Source: an uncultured Gammaproteobacteria bacterium
GTDB lineage: Bacteria; Pseudomonadota; Gammaproteobacteria; CAIUAS01
NCBI GenBank assembly: GCA_903897205.1
Contig: CAIUAS010000235.1
Coordinates: 1-18,552, forward strand
Reading direction: 5' to 3'
DNA length: 18,552 nucleotides
Below, piece by piece: positions 15,289-18,552 of this stretch. Positions within the stretch are counted from its first letter, which is position 1. Each line of letters starts with the position of its first letter. The notes under the pieces were generated by a model that saw only the letters and a program-made list of their open reading frames with translations, was not told where the DNA came from and searched no databases. The position numbers and the translations under genes were made by a program.

Positions 15289-15897
15289 ATGGATAAGCAA
15301 ATTTCATCTTCATTAGTTTTAGTGGCAGGGGTTGATGAAGCGGGCAGAGGGCCGTTAGCGGGGCCTGTGTTTGCAGCAGCAGTAATCTTAAATCCTGAGA
15401 GCCCCATTAATGGATTAACTGATTCGAAATTATTATCAGCCAAAAAACGCGCTCAATTGTTTATTGAAATTCAGAATAATGCATTAGCTTGGGCGATTGC
15501 CAGAGCAGAAGTTGCAGAAATTGACGCAATTAATATTCTTCAAGCCAGTTTGCTTGCCATGCAGCGCGCGGTGCTGGCGTTGAATTTATTACCAGAATTA
15601 ATTTTAGTGGATGGTAATAAATGTCCAACCCATTTGCCGTGCCAGGCACAAGCAATTGTCAAAGGTGATCGCACAATCCCCGCCATCAGCGCCGCTTCTA
15701 TTCTGGCAAAAGTAGCGCGTGATCATGAAATGTGTTTATTGGATCAACAGTATCCTGGTTATGATTTTGCGATACATAAAGGTTATGGAACAAAAATGCA
15801 TATGATTGCGTTGAATCAATTAGGCGTGTCGCCGATTCACCGGCGCTCATTTGCACCAGTGAATCGCATGGTAGCAGAAACGTTTCGCGTTAAATAA
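15289..15897 (+). CDS. rnhB: Ribonuclease HII
   Basis: Cuts RNA in RNA-DNA hybrids and removes single ribonucleotides from DNA. The 202-residue product has the signature GVDEAGRGPLAGPV with metal ligands D16 and E17, LILVDGNKCP with D108, KGD (D127), and the ISAASILAKVARD block. The YPGYDFAIHKGYGTKMH and SPIHRRSFAPV regions complete the C-terminus. It closes the lpx operon, as in E. coli, but the usual next gene, dnaE, is absent. A 138-bp gap without a clear terminator or strong promoter follows (a 5-bp TACCA/TGGTA repeat is the only structure). Confidence 0.97.
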   Translation: MDKQISSSLVLVAGVDEAGRGPLAGPVFAAAVILNPESPINGLTDSKLLSAKKRAQLFIEIQNNALAWAIARAEVAEIDAINILQASLLAMQRAVLALNLLPELILVDGNKCPTHLPCQAQAIVKGDRTIPAISAASILAKVARDHEMCLLDQQYPGYDFAIHKGYGTKMHMIALNQLGVSPIHRRSFAPVNRMVAETFRVK

Positions 15898-16035
15898 AAA
15901 AGCGTGGTAATACCATTTTGGTACACAAGCTTTCAAGCAACACGCAGTAATGATAAACTCCTTTCATAACCAGATGGCCTCCGTTTTGATTTCTAGTGAC
16001 TTCATTGTAGAAAAAATCAGGAAGATTATTTAATT

Positions 16036-17076
16036 ATGGAAAATTTTTCAATTAAGTTATCCAGCAATGAAAATCCGAGCGGTTGTAGTCCATTAATTAA
16101 GCAGGCCATTATTGAAGCAGGGCCGGTTTATTCCCGTTATCCCCAGCAAAACATATTCCGATTAAGCAAAAAAATAGCGAACCAATTAAACGTAGAGCAC
16201 AACCAGGTGTTACTAGCCAATGGATCCTCTGAGGCACTGGAGCTTATAATCAGAACTTTTAATGCCAGAGATTGTGAAGTTATTCTTCCACAATATGCTT
16301 TTGCATTTCAGAAAACAATTTGCCAGCATGCTTTACTATTTATCACAGAGATTAAAACGAATAATGGACAGCAAGATCTAGCAGGAATTCTGAATGCTAT
16401 CAATAAAAACACACGGTTTATCGTGTTAACTAATCCCAGTAATCCGCTGGGAAGTTTTATAAAATTTTGCGATCTGGAAAAATTTATGGCCCAGGTGCCA
16501 AATAATATTATTGTGATTATTGATGAAGCTTATTATGAATATATGCTTGAGCCAGAATATCAAACAGCCATAATGTTGATTAAAGAATATAAAAATTTAA
16601 TAATCACGCGAACTTTTTCAAAAGCTTATGGATTGGCTGGTTTAAGGCTAGGCTACTGCGTTGGCCAGCAACAATTAATACAAGAAATTAATAAAATAAA
16701 AAATCCTTTTAATATCAATAATCTGGCAATTATCGCAGCAGAAGTAGCTTTAGATGATGAACATTTTATGCTTAAAACGCGCCTGTTAAATCAGCAGGGA
16801 CTGATTCGGTTGGCTAAGGCTTTTGACGAAATGGCTATTAAATATCTAAATAAAAGTGCCAATTTTATTACGATTGATTTAGAGCAGAATGCGAAATTAT
16901 TTGCTGATGTACTTTTAAAACAATCTATCATAGTGAAGACATTGGATGAATATGATTTACCTAATCATATTCGGGTCAGCGTTGGGTTGTCGCATGAAAA
17001 TGAAATATTTATTAAAGCAATGGAAAGAATATGCATAACAGGAGTAAATGATGTTACAACTTTCGCAGTTTTATAA
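16036..17076 (+). CDS. HisC-like PLP-dependent aminotransferase (fold type I)
   Basis: The 346-residue protein is a class I/II aminotransferase closest in motifs to histidinol-phosphate aminotransferase: KLSSNENPSGCSPL (7-20), SRYP (33-36), ANGSSEALELI, LTNPSNPLGS (N133), IIDEAYYEYM (D163, Y166), TFSKAYGLAGLRLGY with Schiff-base K196 and R204, and the C-terminal HIRVSVGL with the carboxylate-binding Arg. No other his gene is nearby, and it is coupled to a methyltransferase. It may therefore act on an aromatic or other amino acid or keto acid rather than on histidinol phosphate. HisC paralogues do this elsewhere, but substrate here is inference. AGGAAG lies 11 nt upstream of the ATG. The last 26-29 nt overlap the next gene. 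Confidence 0.85.
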   Translation: MENFSIKLSSNENPSGCSPLIKQAIIEAGPVYSRYPQQNIFRLSKKIANQLNVEHNQVLLANGSSEALELIIRTFNARDCEVILPQYAFAFQKTICQHALLFITEIKTNNGQQDLAGILNAINKNTRFIVLTNPSNPLGSFIKFCDLEKFMAQVPNNIIVIIDEAYYEYMLEPEYQTAIMLIKEYKNLIITRTFSKAYGLAGLRLGYCVGQQQLIQEINKIKNPFNINNLAIIAAEVALDDEHFMLKTRLLNQQGLIRLAKAFDEMAIKYLNKSANFITIDLEQNAKLFADVLLKQSIIVKTLDEYDLPNHIRVSVGLSHENEIFIKAMERICITGVNDVTTFAVL

Positions 17077-17965
17077 AGAATGTCATGATTTATTTTGTCA
17101 GCAAAAAACAGGGCAATCTCATACGGTCGACATTCAAGCTGATACGGCCCATTTAATGAAGTTAATCATGGCCGAAAGAAATAATTATATCCAATCAGGC
17201 GCCTTCTTGCAGAAGCTTCAATATAAATTCGATCAGCTTTTATGGACAGATGAAATTGAATATATTGATAGAGATGATTTTCCTGCGGCTGATAAGCAAA
17301 AAATAGTAGATGGCTTGCATAAAAAAAATTCTCTATTTGGTACCTATCAAAAAATATTTAATCTGATCCTGCCTTATATTCGTGAAGTTAATCAGCAAGA
17401 AAATAGGCCCTGTAAAATACTAGAAATTGCCGGTGGATCTGGCCAGTTGGCTTTTTTCCTGGCTAAAAAAGCCAAAATACACTCGTTGAACGTGGAGATT
17501 ACCAGCTCAGATATTGTCGAACATTATGTCATAGAATCAGCAAAGCAAGCCAATAAAAGCAACTCCTTGGTGACGTTTAAACAGATTGATGCTTTATCAT
17601 TAGATAAGCTACCGAAAAGAGAATACGATCTCATTTTAAATCTGCATAGTTTACATCACTTTTCTGCTGAGCAATTGGCTAAGATATTTTATGGTTCTCA
17701 GATAATAGCGAATAAAGCATTTGTGGCGATGGATGCTTATCGAGGCGTTCGCAATTTATTATTTATCGGCGGCAGCGCTTTTATGCAAAGCATGGTTACC
17801 TTAAATCCTATGTATGCTCATGATGCGTGGCTATCGGCAAGAAAAATGTATCCGCAAAAATTGCTGGAAATCATTGCTAAAATGGCTTGTCCCGATAGTC
17901 ATGTTAATGTAACCCAACCTTCTATTGGGTTAACGGCATTAGTGATTGAACCTGAACGCCGTTAG
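17048..17965 (+). CDS. Class I SAM-dependent methyltransferase of unknown specificity
   Basis: The 305-residue protein has an N-terminal helical part (about 1-110) and a Rossmann methyltransferase domain. Motif I is ILEIAGGSGQL (124-134). An acidic strand end SSD (153-155) follows, then IDAL (180-183) as the adenine-side acidic motif, and YDLILNLHSLHHFS (193-206) as motif IV/post-IV. I do not recognise its specific family. AGGAG (17040-17044) is 3 nt from the first ATG and 6 nt from the second (17051), so the second is the likelier start. The gene begins inside the aminotransferase gene, which indicates translational coupling and a shared pathway. Its TAG stop overlaps the stop of the P450 fragment on the other strand. 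The methylated substrate is unknown. Confidence 0.85.
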   Translation: MMLQLSQFYKECHDLFCQQKTGQSHTVDIQADTAHLMKLIMAERNNYIQSGAFLQKLQYKFDQLLWTDEIEYIDRDDFPAADKQKIVDGLHKKNSLFGTYQKIFNLILPYIREVNQQENRPCKILEIAGGSGQLAFFLAKKAKIHSLNVEITSSDIVEHYVIESAKQANKSNSLVTFKQIDALSLDKLPKREYDLILNLHSLHHFSAEQLAKIFYGSQIIANKAFVAMDAYRGVRNLLFIGGSAFMQSMVTLNPMYAHDAWLSARKMYPQKLLEIIAKMACPDSHVNVTQPSIGLTALVIEPERR

Positions 17966-18507
17966 TTTTTATTAACCGTCCCCCAAAAAATTTTCCTTGG
18001 CTTCATGATCATGCCATATAAATGGGGGAGGGTGTTTTTCGGAGGTTTAATTTCCAGATTGATATTTAACAGAATGGTTGCTAAAAGAATTTTCATTTCA
18101 TAAAGCGCAAAAGCCGCACCCAGACACCTTCTTGCGCCGCCGCCAAAAGGGGCAAATTCATATTGTGTATAGTGCTGATTTAGAAAACGTTCAGGATTAA
18201 ATAGATGGGGTTCTTGCCAACGGGTTTCGTTTGAATGCAGCAAAGTCAGCGAGAGGCCAATCGTATCGCCAGGGTTTAATGCTTGGCCTCGATATTCAAA
18301 GGGTTGATTTAAAGTCCTAAGCACAATCGGAACGATGGGGTGAATGCGTAATGATTCCCTGCATACTGCCGTTAAATAAGGCAGCTTGATCAGTTGATCA
18401 ATATCAGCCCCTTCCGGCAAGGTGCGCAGTTCTGATAATAATTTATTTTTAATTTCAGCATGGGTAAAAATATAATATAAAGAAGCTGTAGCCTGGATCA
18501 ATACCAC
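17962..18507 (-). pseudogene. Cytochrome P450, C-terminal half only (apparently interrupted)
   Basis: The 181-residue open frame from a GTG at 18507 covers only the second half of a P450. K-helix ExxR (E51-R54 in CRESLR), FNPERF (103-108) and the haem-binding FGGGARRCLG with ligand Cys128 are all intact. Flanking wording (YLTAVCRESLRIHP, GAAFALYEMKILLATIL) recalls CYP110-type bacterial P450s. Full P450s are about 400-460 residues. Extending the same frame upstream meets an in-frame TGA at 18529-18531. The phrase LFTA just before it looks like the start of an I-helix, but the expected AGx[DE]TT motif is missing. The gene is therefore probably broken, or sequenced with an error; the part beyond the right edge would decide. 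It is convergent with the methyltransferase, and the two stops overlap. Confidence 0.65.
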
Positions 18508-18552
18508 ATTTGGTTTACAAATGAAATATCATGCAGTAAACAAGTACCTGAA

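Noticed and set aside
15898..16035. Terminator or promoter between rnhB and the aminotransferase gene
   Set aside because: Only a 5-bp TACCA/TGGTA hairpin and weak -35/-10 candidates (TTGATT, TAGAAA) are present; none reaches a level worth calling.
1..18552. tRNA, rRNA, CRISPR array, insertion sequence
   Set aside because: No cloverleaf, rRNA block, regularly spaced direct repeats or transposase motif was seen on either strand.

Overview
The window is a low-GC (under 40% by eye) chromosomal segment from a gammaproteobacterium. Its core is the classic translation/envelope cluster rpsB-tsf-pyrH-frr-uppS-cdsA-bamA-skp-lpxD-fabZ-lpxA-lpxB-rnhB, with map divergent from rpsB as in Escherichia coli. 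The cluster lacks dxr (between frr and uppS in E. coli) and rseP (between cdsA and bamA). Loss of dxr, AT-rich codon use and the set of accessory genes would fit a Legionella/Coxiella-type (Legionellales) bacterium, which make isoprenoids from mevalonate. That placement is inference; no rRNA or other taxonomic marker is present.

Left arm (1-3613, minus strand): an unfinished RND-type efflux membrane-fusion protein runs off the left edge. It is preceded by a 308-bp gap that carries a GC-rich, palindrome-rich block. Then come a type I L-asparaginase, methionine aminopeptidase (map) and an unrecognised two-helix membrane protein. All read leftwards with short gaps and could share a transcript.

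Centre (3614-15897, plus strand): a 245-bp divergent region holds an extended -10 promoter and a long structured leader before rpsB (S2). tsf follows, then a hairpin terminator or attenuator, then pyrH, frr, uppS, cdsA, bamA, skp, lpxD, fabZ, lpxA, lpxB and rnhB. The products work in sequence: ribosome protein, elongation and recycling; UMP phosphorylation; undecaprenyl carrier and CDP-diacylglycerol synthesis; outer-membrane protein chaperoning and insertion; and lipid A assembly as far as the disaccharide. uppS/cdsA, lpxD/fabZ and fabZ/lpxA overlap by a few bases, which indicates translational coupling. A 10-bp hairpin with a common dispersed-repeat core lies between skp and lpxD.

Right arm (15898-18552): dnaE, which follows rnhB in E. 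coli, is absent. In its place are a HisC-like PLP aminotransferase and a SAM-dependent methyltransferase, overlapping by 26-29 nt and coupled. Tail-to-tail with them is the C-terminal half of a cytochrome P450 with an in-frame stop upstream and no recognisable I-helix motif. This is the most unusual part of the window: a possible small specialised-metabolism locus, at least partly decayed, whose product cannot be told from the sequence.
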